From Nocardioides sp. (GTDB taxonomy: Bacteria; Actinomycetota; Actinomycetes; Propionibacteriales; Nocardioidaceae), in assembly GCF_030019515.1 (NCBI RefSeq), contig NZ_JASEEQ010000002.1, forward strand, positions 419,317 to 483,316: a DNA stretch of 64,000 nucleotides, read 5' to 3'. Below are positions 7,974 to 16,589 of the stretch, piece after piece. A model generated the notes under the pieces. The model ran no database searches, was not told where the DNA came from, and saw only the letters and a program-made list of their open reading frames with translations. Positions within the stretch are counted from its first letter, which is position 1, and each line of letters opens with the position of its first letter. The translations under genes and the position numbers were made by a program.

Positions 7974-9407
7974 CTACCCGAGCCCGTTGGCCGCCGTGTC
8001 CTCGGGCTTGGTCGTCGAGCGCACCCACGCGTCGAAGAGCCCGCCGAGGTCCTGGCCGCTGACCTGCTCGGCGAGCGCCTGGAACTGCGCGGTGCTGCCG
8101 GTGCCGCCGGCGTGCTCGGAGACCCACCGACCGGTCAGGGTGGCGAAGTCGGCGTCGCCGACCCGGTTGCGCAGCGCGGCCAGCGCCAGGCCGCCGCGCT
8201 CGTAGACGAACGGGGCGAAGATCCAGCTCACACAGTCCTCGTGGCCCGGGCACGGGTCGGCGACCTGGTGGCCCCAGAACGGGTCGTCGGCGCTGCTGGT
8301 CCCGTACTCCTCGCGCAGCCAGGCGTCCGTCGTGGGCCCGCCGTGGGTCTCGGCGTAGTACTGCTCGAAGTAGGTCGCCCAGCCCTCGTTGAGCCAGATG
8401 TCGGTCCAGCCCTCGACCGCGACCGAGTCCCCGAACCACTGGTGGGCCAGCTCGTGGACGACGATGGATACCGCGCCCGGCCCGTCGCCCATCCACGGGT
8501 ACGTCGGGCGGGTCTGGTTCTCGAGCGCGAAGCCGACCGGCAGCGCCGTGGTGAGACCTCCGGTCGTGGAGAACGGGTAGTCGCCGACCTGACGCTCGAG
8601 CCACCGCAGCAGCCGCGGCGTCCGCTCCATCAGGCCCATCGCCACCTGTCGCTGGGCGGGGCTGAGCAGCTTCGAGACCGCGGCGTACCACGGCCGGCCG
8701 TCCAGGCGGCCCCGGGCGATCTCGAACCGGCCGGCCGCGAAGAACGCGAGGTACGGGACCATCGGCTCCCGGGCCTCCCAGGTGGTGGTGGCGAGACCGC
8801 CCCGGACCTCCCGGTCGACCCGGCGACCGTTGCCGATCACCTGGCTCTCCTTCGGGACCGTGATCGACATCCGCACGTGCGCCCGGTCGAGCGGGTGGTC
8901 GTTGGACGGGAACCACCACGGCGCCATGTGCGGCTGGTTCATCGCGACGACCTCGTGGTCGCTGGCCAGCCAGTTGCTCTCCCCGGCGTAGGAGTACGCC
9001 GAGGGCCGGCCGGCGTACCGCACCACCACACGGACCGTCTCGCCCGTGTCGACCGGGTGCTTCACGACCAGCTCGTGGGGGGACTTCTCGAAGCCGGCGT
9101 CGCGCCCGTCGACGCTCACCGACCGGACCGGCAGCAGGAGGTCGAGGTTGAAGCTCGACAGCGACTCGGTGGCGCGCAGGGTCACCACCGTCCACCCGGA
9201 CAGGTGCCGGTCGCCGAAGCGGTAGCGGTCGTGGATGTCGTAGCGCAGCACGTCGATGCCGCCGTTGCCGTCCAGCGGGAAATAGGGGTCCCCGATGCCT
9301 GCGGCCCCGGGCGGCGCCTCCGCGCGCCCCAGCGCCGGGGCCGAGGCGGCCGACGACCCCACGAGGGCGGCCGCAGCGGTCAGGGCGGCGATGCGGCGAG
9401 CGAGCAC
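7974..9407 (-). CDS. Secreted M1-family zinc metallopeptidase
   Basis: This 477-residue protein is an aminopeptidase N-like (gluzincin) enzyme. The zinc site HELAH is at 318-322, with the third ligand Glu341 in NEGWATYFE. The substrate-binding GxMEN region is replaced by GFALENQ (292-298), a variant seen in bacterial M1 subgroups. The first 28 residues are a signal peptide (MLARRIAALTAAAALVG), so the enzyme should act outside the membrane. It lacks the long C-terminal helical domain of classical PepN, hence the shorter length. The start is GTG 9405-9407 with a TAGGTT hexamer 6 nt upstream. The natural substrate is unknown. Confidence 0.9.
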   Translation of the reverse strand: MLARRIAALTAAAALVGSSAASAPALGRAEAPPGAAGIGDPYFPLDGNGGIDVLRYDIHDRYRFGDRHLSGWTVVTLRATESLSSFNLDLLLPVRSVSVDGRDAGFEKSPHELVVKHPVDTGETVRVVVRYAGRPSAYSYAGESNWLASDHEVVAMNQPHMAPWWFPSNDHPLDRAHVRMSITVPKESQVIGNGRRVDREVRGGLATTTWEAREPMVPYLAFFAAGRFEIARGRLDGRPWYAAVSKLLSPAQRQVAMGLMERTPRLLRWLERQVGDYPFSTTGGLTTALPVGFALENQTRPTYPWMGDGPGAVSIVVHELAHQWFGDSVAVEGWTDIWLNEGWATYFEQYYAETHGGPTTDAWLREEYGTSSADDPFWGHQVADPCPGHEDCVSWIFAPFVYERGGLALAALRNRVGDADFATLTGRWVSEHAGGTGSTAQFQALAEQVSGQDLGGLFDAWVRSTTKPEDTAANGLG

Positions 9408-9413
9408 GCCTGC

Positions 9414-9419
9414 AACCTA
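9414..9419 (-). promoter_or_regulatory. -10-like TAGGTT, leaderless start of the M1 peptidase gene
   Basis: TAGGTT on the minus strand is separated by 6 nt from the GTG start at 9407. That is the geometry expected when transcription begins at or next to the start codon. Confidence 0.45.
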
Positions 9420-9445
9420 TCCGAAGGCGCATCCGACGACCGGGG

Positions 9446-9451
9446 CATATT
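9446..9451 (+). promoter_or_regulatory. Possible -10 element for the RIO kinase transcript
   Basis: CATATT is the most AT-rich spot in the 9420-9533 leader, which otherwise contains no gene. No convincing -35 was seen. It would give a leader of roughly 75 nt to the small ORF at 9534. Confidence 0.25.
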
Positions 9452-9533
9452 CGGTTGCGTCGCCACCGGCGCCGCACCACACTCGACGCAGCCGTCCGGC
9501 GCCCGCCGGGTGCCCGATCGAGAGGAGCGTGAC

Positions 9534-9656
9534 ATGTCCACGACTGTCCTTGGCCTGTCCGCAGACCACGCCCCCTCGATCTCCTGGAGCACCTACAGCG
9601 ATGTCTCACGACTTCACGCAGTACACGCACGACACCTCCGGCACCGACGACCCTGA
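9534..9656 (+). CDS. Small ORF (40 aa) with strong ribosome-binding site, overlapping the RIO kinase start
   Basis: ATG 9534 has AGGAG at 9523-9527, 6 nt upstream. This is a better translation signal than that of the next gene. The peptide begins MSTTVLGLSADHAPSISW and ends in an Arg/His-rich tail. About 19 of the first 23 codons end in G or C, as in real genes here. The ORF then runs 56 nt into the RIO kinase gene in a different frame and stops. I do not recognise the peptide. It could be a translated leader coupling translation to the kinase, a genuine small protein, or chance. Confidence 0.45.
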   Translation: MSTTVLGLSADHAPSISWSTYSDVSRLHAVHARHLRHRRP

Positions 9657-10503
9657 TCCCGACCCCGCCTTCGTCTTCGACTTCACGGCGTACGACGACC
9701 CCGACGACGACACCCAGCGCTGGTCGACGTGGCTCGACGTCGAGCCGCTCTGCCGGGGCCCGGAGCCCCGCCCCGACTGGGTGGTGACCTCGCAGGCCGC
9801 GGTCGACACCGAGCTCGGCATCCTCAAGACCGGCAAGGAGGCGGACGCGTTCCTGCTCGAGCGCGCCGTCCCCGGCAGCCCTCCCCCGGACCGAGGGGGC
9901 CTGGGGCAGTCGGTCGTCATGGTCGCGAAGCGCTACCGCAGCAACGACCACCGCACCTTCCACCGAGCGGCGGCCTACACGGAGGGCCGCAGCGTCAAGC
10001 GGTCGCGCGACCAGCGGGCCCTCAAGCGCAAGAGCACGTGGGGCAAGGTCGTCGCCAGCAGCGAGTGGGCCGTCTCGGAGTGGGACGCGCTCAAGCGATG
10101 CTGGTCGCTCGGGCTGCCCGTCCCCTACCCGGTGCAGATCGACGGCACGGAGATCCTGATGGAGTGGATCACCGACGACGACGGGGAGAGCGCGCCGCGC
10201 CTCGCGCAGACCCGGCCCGAGCGCGACCTGCTGGCGTCGTACTTCGACCAGCTGCGCGACGTGCTCGCGACGATGGTCGGCGACGGGATCGTCCACGGCG
10301 ACCTGTCGGCGTACAACCTGCTGGCCGCCGGGGAGCGGCTGGTCGTCATCGACCTGCCGCAGATCGTCGACCTGGCCGGCAACCCCAACGGCCTGGACTT
10401 CCTGCTGCGCGACTGCGCGAACGTGTGCGGCTGGTTCCGCTCCCGCGGGCTCGCGGTGGACGAGCAGGACCTCTTCGCCGAGCTGATGGCCCACGCGTTC
10501 TAG
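9601..10503 (+). CDS. RIO-family atypical serine protein kinase
   Basis: This 300-residue protein has a RIO1-like kinase core: ATP-binding Lys110 in VAKRYRSND, catalytic HGDLSAYN (Asp234, Asn239) and the metal-binding IDLPQ (Asp251). The N-terminus is an acidic, Asp-rich tail of about 40 residues. Archaeal and eukaryotic RIO proteins act in ribosome maturation, but bacterial actinobacterial members have no established substrate. The ATG at 9601 has only a weak GGAG 11 nt upstream, so translation may depend on the overlapping small ORF. Confidence 0.88.
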   Translation: MSHDFTQYTHDTSGTDDPDPDPAFVFDFTAYDDPDDDTQRWSTWLDVEPLCRGPEPRPDWVVTSQAAVDTELGILKTGKEADAFLLERAVPGSPPPDRGGLGQSVVMVAKRYRSNDHRTFHRAAAYTEGRSVKRSRDQRALKRKSTWGKVVASSEWAVSEWDALKRCWSLGLPVPYPVQIDGTEILMEWITDDDGESAPRLAQTRPERDLLASYFDQLRDVLATMVGDGIVHGDLSAYNLLAAGERLVVIDLPQIVDLAGNPNGLDFLLRDCANVCGWFRSRGLAVDEQDLFAELMAHAF

Positions 10504-10512
10504 CGGGGGCCC

Positions 10513-10518
10513 TAGGTT
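10513..10518 (+). promoter_or_regulatory. -10-like TAGGTT, leaderless start of the LOG-fold gene
   Basis: TAGGTT ends 6 nt before GTG 10525 and lies just after the RIO kinase stop. No clear -35 hexamer is present. Confidence 0.45.
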
Positions 10519-10524
10519 GACCGT

Positions 10525-11610
10525 GTGAAGCGCACCCGCGGCCGCGTCGTCCACGTCGAGACCCTGGCGGATCTCGACCGGCGCCTGGCCGCGGGCGCGA
10601 CCACGCTGCGCGGCTGGCGGATCCGCGGAGTCGACCTGTCCCGGCGGCACGACGCGCTGGCCCGGGTCCAGGTCTCCGGCGCGACCTTCCTGGGGTGCAC
10701 GTTCGCCGCGGGCGACGAGGCGATGGTGCGCGCGGCGGGCGCCCTGGTGCTGCCGGCCACCCCGGAGACGCCGGTCGACACCGCGCGCACCACGCTCTAC
10801 ACGGCCGAGGAGCTGTACGACGTCCCCGACTACGCCGACTCACTCGACGCGCGGGCCTACGCCTGGTCGCAGCGGCCCACGACCCGCGACAAGGCGCTGA
10901 CGCGGGCCCTGCACGACCATGCGGTCGACCTGGCCCTCGAGTCGTGGGTCGAGGGACGACACCTGGTCGGTGTGATGGGCGGCCACACGGCCCAGCGCGA
11001 CGACCCGTGGTTCGCGGACGCCGCCCGCCTCGGGGCGGCGCTCGGGGCCGGCCACACCGTCGCGACCGGCGGCGGCCCGGGAGCGATGGAGGCCGCGAAC
11101 CTCGGAGCCTGGCTGGCGCAGCGGCCCGATGCCCTCGACGACGCCCTGTCGATGCTGGCCGCGGTGCCGTCGTACCGCCCCTCGGTCGGAGCGTGGGCCG
11201 ACCGCGCCTTCGCGGTCCGGGCCCGGTTCCCGGACGGCGTCGAGTCGCTCGGCATCCCGACCTGGCACTACGGGCACGAGCCGCCCAACGTGTTCGCGAC
11301 CGCCATCGCGAAGTACTTCCGCAACTCGACCCGCGAGGCCACGCTGCTGGAGGTCTGCGACGCCGGGATCGTGTTCCTTCCCGGCGCCGGCGGGACCGTG
11401 CAGGAGGTCTTCCAGGACGCCTGTGAGAACTACTACGCGGATGAGTCCTCGATCGCGCCGATGGTCCTGGTCGGGGCGCGCTACTGGACCGAGGAGCTCC
11501 CGGCCTGGCCGCTGCTGAGCCGGCTCGCCCGCGGTCGACCGATGCAGGGCCACGTCCATCTCGTCGACTCCTGGCAGGAGGCGGCGAACCTGTTCGTTTC
11601 GGGGACGTGA
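10525..11610 (+). CDS. LOG-family (lysine-decarboxylase-like) Rossmann protein with long N-terminal extension
   Basis: The C-terminal two thirds of this 361-residue protein has the nucleotide-binding GGGPGAMEA (182-190) and PGAGGTVQE (286-294) motifs of the LOG/TIGR00730 fold. Enzymes of this fold release cytokinin-like bases from nucleoside monophosphates or act as nucleotide phosphoribohydrolases. The second motif reads PGAGGTVQE rather than the LOG consensus PGGxGTxxE, and about 140 residues precede the Rossmann core, so it is a divergent subfamily. The N-terminal segment (about 50-90) resembles a pentapeptide-like stretch, with no recognised domain. The function is not known. Confidence 0.75.
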   Translation: MKRTRGRVVHVETLADLDRRLAAGATTLRGWRIRGVDLSRRHDALARVQVSGATFLGCTFAAGDEAMVRAAGALVLPATPETPVDTARTTLYTAEELYDVPDYADSLDARAYAWSQRPTTRDKALTRALHDHAVDLALESWVEGRHLVGVMGGHTAQRDDPWFADAARLGAALGAGHTVATGGGPGAMEAANLGAWLAQRPDALDDALSMLAAVPSYRPSVGAWADRAFAVRARFPDGVESLGIPTWHYGHEPPNVFATAIAKYFRNSTREATLLEVCDAGIVFLPGAGGTVQEVFQDACENYYADESSIAPMVLVGARYWTEELPAWPLLSRLARGRPMQGHVHLVDSWQEAANLFVSGT

Positions 11611-11625
11611 CCGGCCGGCGAAGCC

Positions 11626-11631
11626 TAGATT
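11626..11631 (+). promoter_or_regulatory. -10-like TAGATT, leaderless start of the phosphoesterase gene
   Basis: TAGATT is 6 nt before GTG 11638, the same spacing as for the upstream LOG-fold gene. Confidence 0.45.
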
Positions 11632-11637
11632 GACGCG

Positions 11638-13269
11638 GTGCAGATCTCCCGTCGCGACCTCTTCCGTTCCGCCGCCGCAGTCGGTGGCGCCGCCGCTCTC
11701 GGCGGGCTCGGTGGCCTGTCCGCCGAGGCCGTCGCCGGCACCGGGCCCGCGGCCCGGGCCGCCCGTGTCGCCACCCGCTCCACCGTGCTCGTGCGCGGCC
11801 CGGAGGGTCCCGGCGGCTACCGACCCGTCGTCACCGCGGCCGGCGAGGCCTGGCAGGTCCGCACCCAGCTCGGGACCACGGCGAAGGCGGGGCGTGCCTC
11901 GCGGCGCCGGCCGATGGTGGCGTTCACCCAGATCAGCGACGTGCACATCGTCGACACCGAGTCACCGATGCGGGTCGAGAACGCCGAGGCGTTCAGCAAG
12001 TCGGCGTACCGACCGCAGGAGTTCCTGACCCTGCACGTCGCCGAGGCCATGGTCCAGGGCATCAACGCCGTGCAGACCGGCCCGGCGACCGGCCGGCCGA
12101 TCGCGTTCACCCTGCAGACCGGCGACAACGCCGACAACGCGCAGTACAACGAGGTGCGCTGGAACATCGACGTCCTCGACGGCGGCACCATCCAGCCCGA
12201 CTCGGGCGACCACACCAAGACCGAGAGCGTCGCCGACTCGCTCGACCCGGCGCTCTACGACGTGATGTTCTGGCACCCGGAGGGCACCCCCGAGGGGAAG
12301 ACCGACGACGACGCACGCGCGAAGTACGGCTTCCCCACGATCCCGGGCCTGCTGGACCGGGCCCGTGCACCGTTCGAGGCCACCGGCCTGGACCTGCCGT
12401 GGTTCAGCGTGATGGGCAACCACGACAAGCTCGTGCAGGGCAACAACCACCCGACGGCGAGCGACCTCGCCCGGGCGACCGGCGACAAGAAGACCGTCGG
12501 CGTCAAGAGCCGCACCGTCACGCCCGACCCGGACCGCCGCCAGCTCAGCACCGCCGAGATCGTCGAGGAGCACTTCTCGACCACCGGCCTGCCGGTCGGA
12601 CACGGCTTCACCGAGCAGAACCGCAGCGACGGCACCGCCTACTACACCTTCGACCGCGGCCGGTTCCGGTTCGTGGTGATGGACACGGTCAACGCGAACG
12701 GCGGCGACGAGGGCTCGCTCAGCCGGGCCCAGTTCGCCTGGATCAAGGACCTGATCGCGACCTCGCGACGCAAGCTGTTGGTATTCTCCAGCCACCACCC
12801 GTCGTGGAGCATGGTCAACTCGCTGACCGGTGACGTCGACCCCGGGCCGCGCGTCCTCGGGACGGCGCTGGTCAACGAGCTGCTGAAGCACGACAACGTG
12901 ATCGCGTGGGTCAACGGCCACACGCACACGAACAACATCAAGCCGCACGTCCGGAAGAAGGACGGGAAGATCCGCAACGGCTTCTGGGAGATCAACACCG
13001 CCTCGCACATCGACTGGCCCCAGCAGGGTCGGATCGTGGAGATCGCGAACAACCTCGACGGCACCCTGTCGATCTTCTCGACGATGCTCGACCACGCGGC
13101 GCCGGTCACCTGGGACGAGAGCCGGCTGGACGAGCCGCTCCAGCTGGCCGCCCTGTCCCGCGAGCTCGCGGCCAACGACTGGCAGGAGCGCAGCAACGAC
13201 CGGCGCGGCGCCCGCGGCGCCCGCAACGTCGAGCTGATCGTCCGGGCCCCCCGGTTCATGCGCGACTAG
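11638..13269 (+). CDS. Tat-exported calcineurin-like metallophosphoesterase (TIGR03767-type)
   Basis: This 543-residue protein starts with a twin-arginine signal (SRRDLFRS followed by a Gly/Ala hydrophobic run), so it should be exported folded. The binuclear-metal phosphoesterase motifs appear in order: SDVHIVD, TGDNADN, MGNHDK, FSSHH and NGHTHTN. The long inserts between motifs and the overall length fit the actinobacterial TIGR03767 family. The substrate, probably a phosphate ester outside the cell, is unknown. The start is GTG 11638. Confidence 0.87.
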   Translation: MQISRRDLFRSAAAVGGAAALGGLGGLSAEAVAGTGPAARAARVATRSTVLVRGPEGPGGYRPVVTAAGEAWQVRTQLGTTAKAGRASRRRPMVAFTQISDVHIVDTESPMRVENAEAFSKSAYRPQEFLTLHVAEAMVQGINAVQTGPATGRPIAFTLQTGDNADNAQYNEVRWNIDVLDGGTIQPDSGDHTKTESVADSLDPALYDVMFWHPEGTPEGKTDDDARAKYGFPTIPGLLDRARAPFEATGLDLPWFSVMGNHDKLVQGNNHPTASDLARATGDKKTVGVKSRTVTPDPDRRQLSTAEIVEEHFSTTGLPVGHGFTEQNRSDGTAYYTFDRGRFRFVVMDTVNANGGDEGSLSRAQFAWIKDLIATSRRKLLVFSSHHPSWSMVNSLTGDVDPGPRVLGTALVNELLKHDNVIAWVNGHTHTNNIKPHVRKKDGKIRNGFWEINTASHIDWPQQGRIVEIANNLDGTLSIFSTMLDHAAPVTWDESRLDEPLQLAALSRELAANDWQERSNDRRGARGARNVELIVRAPRFMRD

Positions 13270-13336
13270 CACGGACTCAGGCCGCGCGGCGGTGCAACCG
13301 GCCCGGCGACGTACGCGGGGCCGCGTGGTGGATCCT

Positions 13337-13363
13337 TCCGAGACGGTGTCCATCCGTCTCGGA
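13337..13363. terminator. Perfect 9-bp hairpin between convergent genes
   Basis: TCCGAGACG (13337-13345) and CGTCTCGGA (13355-13363) are perfect inverted repeats around a 9-nt loop. They lie in the 156-bp gap between the phosphoesterase and rlmN genes. No T-tract follows on either strand. The rest of the gap holds no gene that I can see. Confidence 0.6.
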
Positions 13364-13425
13364 CGATGCCGATCGTCACCGAACGCGCGCCGATGGCGAC
13401 GCGAACGCCACGTGAATGCTGGCGG

Positions 13426-14556
13426 TCAGGCCTCGGTGGCTGCCAGCTGCCCGCAGGCCCCGTCGATCTCGCGGCCGCGGGTGTCGCGCACGGTGGTGGG
13501 GATCCCCTTGGCCTCGAGCCGGCGTACGAACTCGCGCTCGTCGGCGGGGTCGGACGCGGTCCACTTGGAGCCGGGCGTCGGGTTCAGCGGGATCAGGTTC
13601 GCGTGCACCCACCCCCAGTCGCCGTAGGAGCGGAGCACGTCGCCGAGCAGGTCGGCGCGCCAGGCCTGGTCGTTGATGCCGCGCATCATGGCGTACTCGA
13701 TCGAGACCCGACGCCTGGTGACCTTGGCGTAGTTCCACGCGGCCTCGACGGTCTCCGCGACCGAGAACCGGGTGTTGATCGGCACCAGCTCGTTGCGCAG
13801 CTCGTCGTCGGGGGCGTGCAGCGACAGCGCCAGCGTGACCGGGATGCCCTCGTCCGCGAGCTGGCGCATCCGCGGCACCAGGCCGACGGTGGAGACCGTG
13901 ATGCCACGGGCGCTCATCCCGAGCCCGTCCGGTGCCGGGTCGGTGAGCCGGCGGACGGCGCCGAGCACGGCCTTGTAGTTGGCCAGTGGCTCGCCCATGC
14001 CCATGAACACGACGTTGGACACCCGTCCCGGGCCGCCGGGCACCTCGTCGCGGGCGAGCGCCCGGGCGCCGGCCACGACCTGCTCGACGATCTCGGCGGT
14101 CGACATGTTGCGCTGCAGGCCGCCCTGGCCGGTCGCGCAGAACGGACAGGCCATCCCGCAGCCGGCCTGGCTCGAGACGCACATCGTGACCCGGTCGGGG
14201 TAGCGCATCAGCACCGACTCCACGAGCGCACCGTCGAAGAGCCGCCACAGGGTCTTGCGGGTGGTGCCGCGGTCGGCCTCCATCGTGCGCAGCGGCGTCA
14301 TCAGCTCGGGCAGCAGCCCGGCCACCAGCTCGGCGCGCTGGCCGGCCGGCAGGTCGGTCATCTGGTCGGGGTCGTCGACGAGCCTGGAGAAGTAGTGGGT
14401 GGAGAGCTGCTTGGCCCGGAAGCCCGGCAGCCCGAGCTCCTTCGCGTGCGCCGTGCGCTCGTCCGGCGCGAGGTCGGCCAGGTGCCGCGGCGGCTTCCTG
14501 CGGCCGCGCGGCTCGTCGAAGACCAGGGGCAGGGGGGTGCGCTCGGAGTCGGACAT
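13426..14556 (-). CDS. rlmN: Dual-specificity rRNA/tRNA adenine-C2 methyltransferase RlmN
   Basis: This 376-residue radical-SAM enzyme methylates C2 of A2503 in 23S rRNA and A37 in some tRNAs. The iron-sulfur cluster motif CxxxCxxC is at Cys133, Cys137 and Cys140. [12 protein letters not shown] in the N-terminal domain and [13 protein letters not shown] after the cluster are characteristic. The C-terminal [15 protein letters not shown] end (here [12 protein letters not shown]) holds the methyl-carrying Cys. The start is ATG 14554-14556. The gene converges on the phosphoesterase gene. Confidence 0.95.
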   Translation of the reverse strand: MSDSERTPLPLVFDEPRGRRKPPRHLADLAPDERTAHAKELGLPGFRAKQLSTHYFSRLVDDPDQMTDLPAGQRAELVAGLLPELMTPLRTMEADRGTTRKTLWRLFDGALVESVLMRYPDRVTMCVSSQAGCGMACPFCATGQGGLQRNMSTAEIVEQVVAGARALARDEVPGGPGRVSNVVFMGMGEPLANYKAVLGAVRRLTDPAPDGLGMSARGITVSTVGLVPRMRQLADEGIPVTLALSLHAPDDELRNELVPINTRFSVAETVEAAWNYAKVTRRRVSIEYAMMRGINDQAWRADLLGDVLRSYGDWGWVHANLIPLNPTPGSKWTASDPADEREFVRRLEAKGIPTTVRDTRGREIDGACGQLAATEA

Positions 14557-14646
14557 CAGGGGTCGATCATCCCACCCGGGCGGGCAGCGGCACGATTCGC
14601 CGGAGCCGCTGCGTCGGCCGGCGCGGGGCCGGCGGGCCGGTCGACC

Positions 14647-14991
14647 TCAGCTCTGGTAGGTGACCATGAACCAGAGGACGACGGCGCTGACGCCGCCGAC
14701 GACGAGCGCGGTCACGCCCATCCCGATCAGCATGTACTTGCCGAAGCGGCGGGTGCGCGGCGCGATCACCAGGCCGATCGGCACCGCCAGGGTCACCAGG
14801 ACCAGCGGGAACAGGTCCTCGGCCGTGTGGTACTCGAAGATCCAGCCCAGGATCGCCGCGAACAGGCCCGGTACGACGATCACGAACGCCAGGCCGGTGA
14901 AGAAGCCGGCCAGCGACAGGAACGTCGGGTGGTCGCGGTGCCACCAGTCGGGCTGGCGCTCGCCGGCGGGGGCCTGTTCGTCGGTGGACAT
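14647..14991 (-). CDS. Small three-helix membrane protein, function unknown
   Basis: This 114-residue protein starts with a polar segment rich in acidic residues and Trp. It has three predicted transmembrane helices (FLSLAGFFTGLAFVIVVPG, FPLVLVTLAVPIGLVIAP and YMLIGMGVTALVVGGVSAV). I do not recognise the family. It lies between rlmN and cdsA on the same strand. ATG 14991 is preferred over the adjacent GTG 14994 because it is 7 nt from a TAGAGT hexamer. Confidence 0.7.
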   Translation of the reverse strand: MSTDEQAPAGERQPDWWHRDHPTFLSLAGFFTGLAFVIVVPGLFAAILGWIFEYHTAEDLFPLVLVTLAVPIGLVIAPRTRRFGKYMLIGMGVTALVVGGVSAVVLWFMVTYQS

Positions 14992-14998
14992 CACGCCG

Positions 14999-15004
14999 AC
15001 TCTA
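14999..15004 (-). promoter_or_regulatory. -10-like TAGAGT, leaderless start of the small membrane protein gene
   Basis: TAGAGT on the minus strand is 7 nt before ATG 14991. This separates the gene transcriptionally from cdsA, whose stop is at 15050. Confidence 0.4.
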
Positions 15005-15049
15005 CGACCGGATCGACCTCGGTCACGTCCGGCATGCCGAGGGCGGCCA

Positions 15050-15976
15050 TCAGTAGACCAGGTAGTGGAGCAGCAGCCAGATCGGGGCGATCGTGGCGAG
15101 CAGCGAGTCGAGGCGGTCCATCAGGCCGCCGTGGCCCGGGATCACCTGGCTCATGTCCTTGATGCCGAGGTCGCGCTTGATCACCGACTCGCACAGGTCG
15201 CCGAGCGTGGCCATCACCACGGCGATCAGGCCGAGCAGCAGCCCGACCCACCAGTCGCCGTCGAGCAGGTAGACGACCAGCGCCCAGCCGGCCACCAGGC
15301 AGAAGACCACCGACCCCGCGAAGCCCTCCCAGGACTTCTTCGGCGAGATCACCGGCGCCATCGGGTGTCGCCCGAAGAGCACCCCGGCGACGTACCCCCC
15401 GATGTCGGAGGCGATGGTGACCACCACGAACGCCACGATCCCCTGCACGCCCGCGTCGTCGAAGCCGGCGGCGTTGACGCCGCCGCCCTCCGCGAGCAGC
15501 AGCGCGACGAACGCTCCGAGGAACGGTACGTAGACGAGGCTGAACACCGAGGCCGTGGCGTTCTGGACGTAGCCTTCGACCCCTCGCTGCAGCAGCCAGA
15601 GCATGATCACCAGCGCCGTCACGGCGGTCGCGGTGACCAGCGCCGGCGCGCCCCAGAAGTACGCGACCGCGACCATGACGACGCCGCCGACCATCAGCGG
15701 CTGCTCGGGGAGGTCGATGCCCTTGGCGTGGAAGCCCCGGTGCAGCTCCCAGATCGCGACCACGATCGCCACGGCGACGATCACCATGAAGGCGGTCTTC
15801 CAGAACAGCAGCGAGAGCGCGATGGCGCCCAGCAGGACGATCCCGGACGCGAACGCCGCACGCAGGTCACGGCCCGCGCGGCCGTGGTCCTTCGCGGGCG
15901 GACTCGGGTCGGACGGCACCGACGAGGGGACGGGGGGCGGGCTGGCCGGCGGCATCGCGGACGGAGCGTCGGACAT
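15050..15976 (-). CDS. cdsA: Phosphatidate cytidylyltransferase CdsA
   Basis: This 308-residue integral membrane enzyme makes CDP-diacylglycerol from CTP and phosphatidic acid, the branch point of phospholipid synthesis. About seven or eight hydrophobic segments follow a Pro-rich cytosolic N-terminus of about 30 residues. The family signature is near the C-terminus (SVIKRDLGIKDMSQVIPGH, then GGLMDRLDS). It starts 14 nt after the frr stop, in the usual actinobacterial order pyrH-frr-cdsA. Confidence 0.95.
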   Translation of the reverse strand: MSDAPSAMPPASPPPVPSSVPSDPSPPAKDHGRAGRDLRAAFASGIVLLGAIALSLLFWKTAFMVIVAVAIVVAIWELHRGFHAKGIDLPEQPLMVGGVVMVAVAYFWGAPALVTATAVTALVIMLWLLQRGVEGYVQNATASVFSLVYVPFLGAFVALLLAEGGGVNAAGFDDAGVQGIVAFVVVTIASDIGGYVAGVLFGRHPMAPVISPKKSWEGFAGSVVFCLVAGWALVVYLLDGDWWVGLLLGLIAVVMATLGDLCESVIKRDLGIKDMSQVIPGHGGLMDRLDSLLATIAPIWLLLHYLVY

Positions 15977-15990
15977 GGTTATCCGAGTGC

Positions 15991-16548
15991 TCAGACCTCG
16001 AGCAGCTCGGCCTCCTTGTGCTTGAGCATCTCGTCGATGGCCTCGGTGTGCTTCTTGGTCAGGCCGTCCAGGCGCTTCTCGGCGCCGGTCAGGTCGTCCT
16101 CACCGACCTCGCCGTCCTTCTCGAGGCGCTCGAGGTGCTGCTTGGCCGTGCGCCGCAGGTTGCGGACCGCCACGCGGCCCTCCTCGGCCTTGTGCCGAGT
16201 GACCTTGATGTACTCCTTGCGGCGCTCCTCGGTGAGCTCCGGGAACACGCAGCGGATCACCTTGCCGTCGTCGGCCGGGTTCACGCCGAGGTCGGAGTCG
16301 CGGATGGCCTTCAAGATGTTGTGCATCGCGCCCTGGTCGTAGGGGGCGATCAGGATGATCCGCGCCTCGGGCGCGGTGAACGAGGCGAGCTGCTGGAGCG
16401 GCGTGGGCGAGCCATAGTAGTCGACGACGACCTTGTTGAACATGCTCGGGTTGACCCGGCCGGCGCGGATCGCCGCGAACTCCTCGCGTGTCGCCTCGAC
16501 CGACTTGCCCATCTTGCCGTCGGCCTCGTTGAGGATGTCGTTGATCAC
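15991..16548 (-). CDS. frr: Ribosome recycling factor
   Basis: This 185-residue protein splits post-termination ribosomes together with EF-G. It shows the family sequence throughout: the helical EATREEFAAIRAGRVNPS near the N-terminus and VNPADDGKVIRCVFPELTEERR in the middle. The length is standard. The start is a GTG at 16546-16548 with AGGAG upstream. It lies between pyrH and cdsA on the same strand. Confidence 0.97.
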   Translation of the reverse strand: MINDILNEADGKMGKSVEATREEFAAIRAGRVNPSMFNKVVVDYYGSPTPLQQLASFTAPEARIILIAPYDQGAMHNILKAIRDSDLGVNPADDGKVIRCVFPELTEERRKEYIKVTRHKAEEGRVAVRNLRRTAKQHLERLEKDGEVGEDDLTGAEKRLDGLTKKHTEAIDEMLKHKEAELLEV

Positions 16549-16589
16549 GGGTACTCCTAGCGTCGCTGGTAGGTGCTCACGATCGGCGG

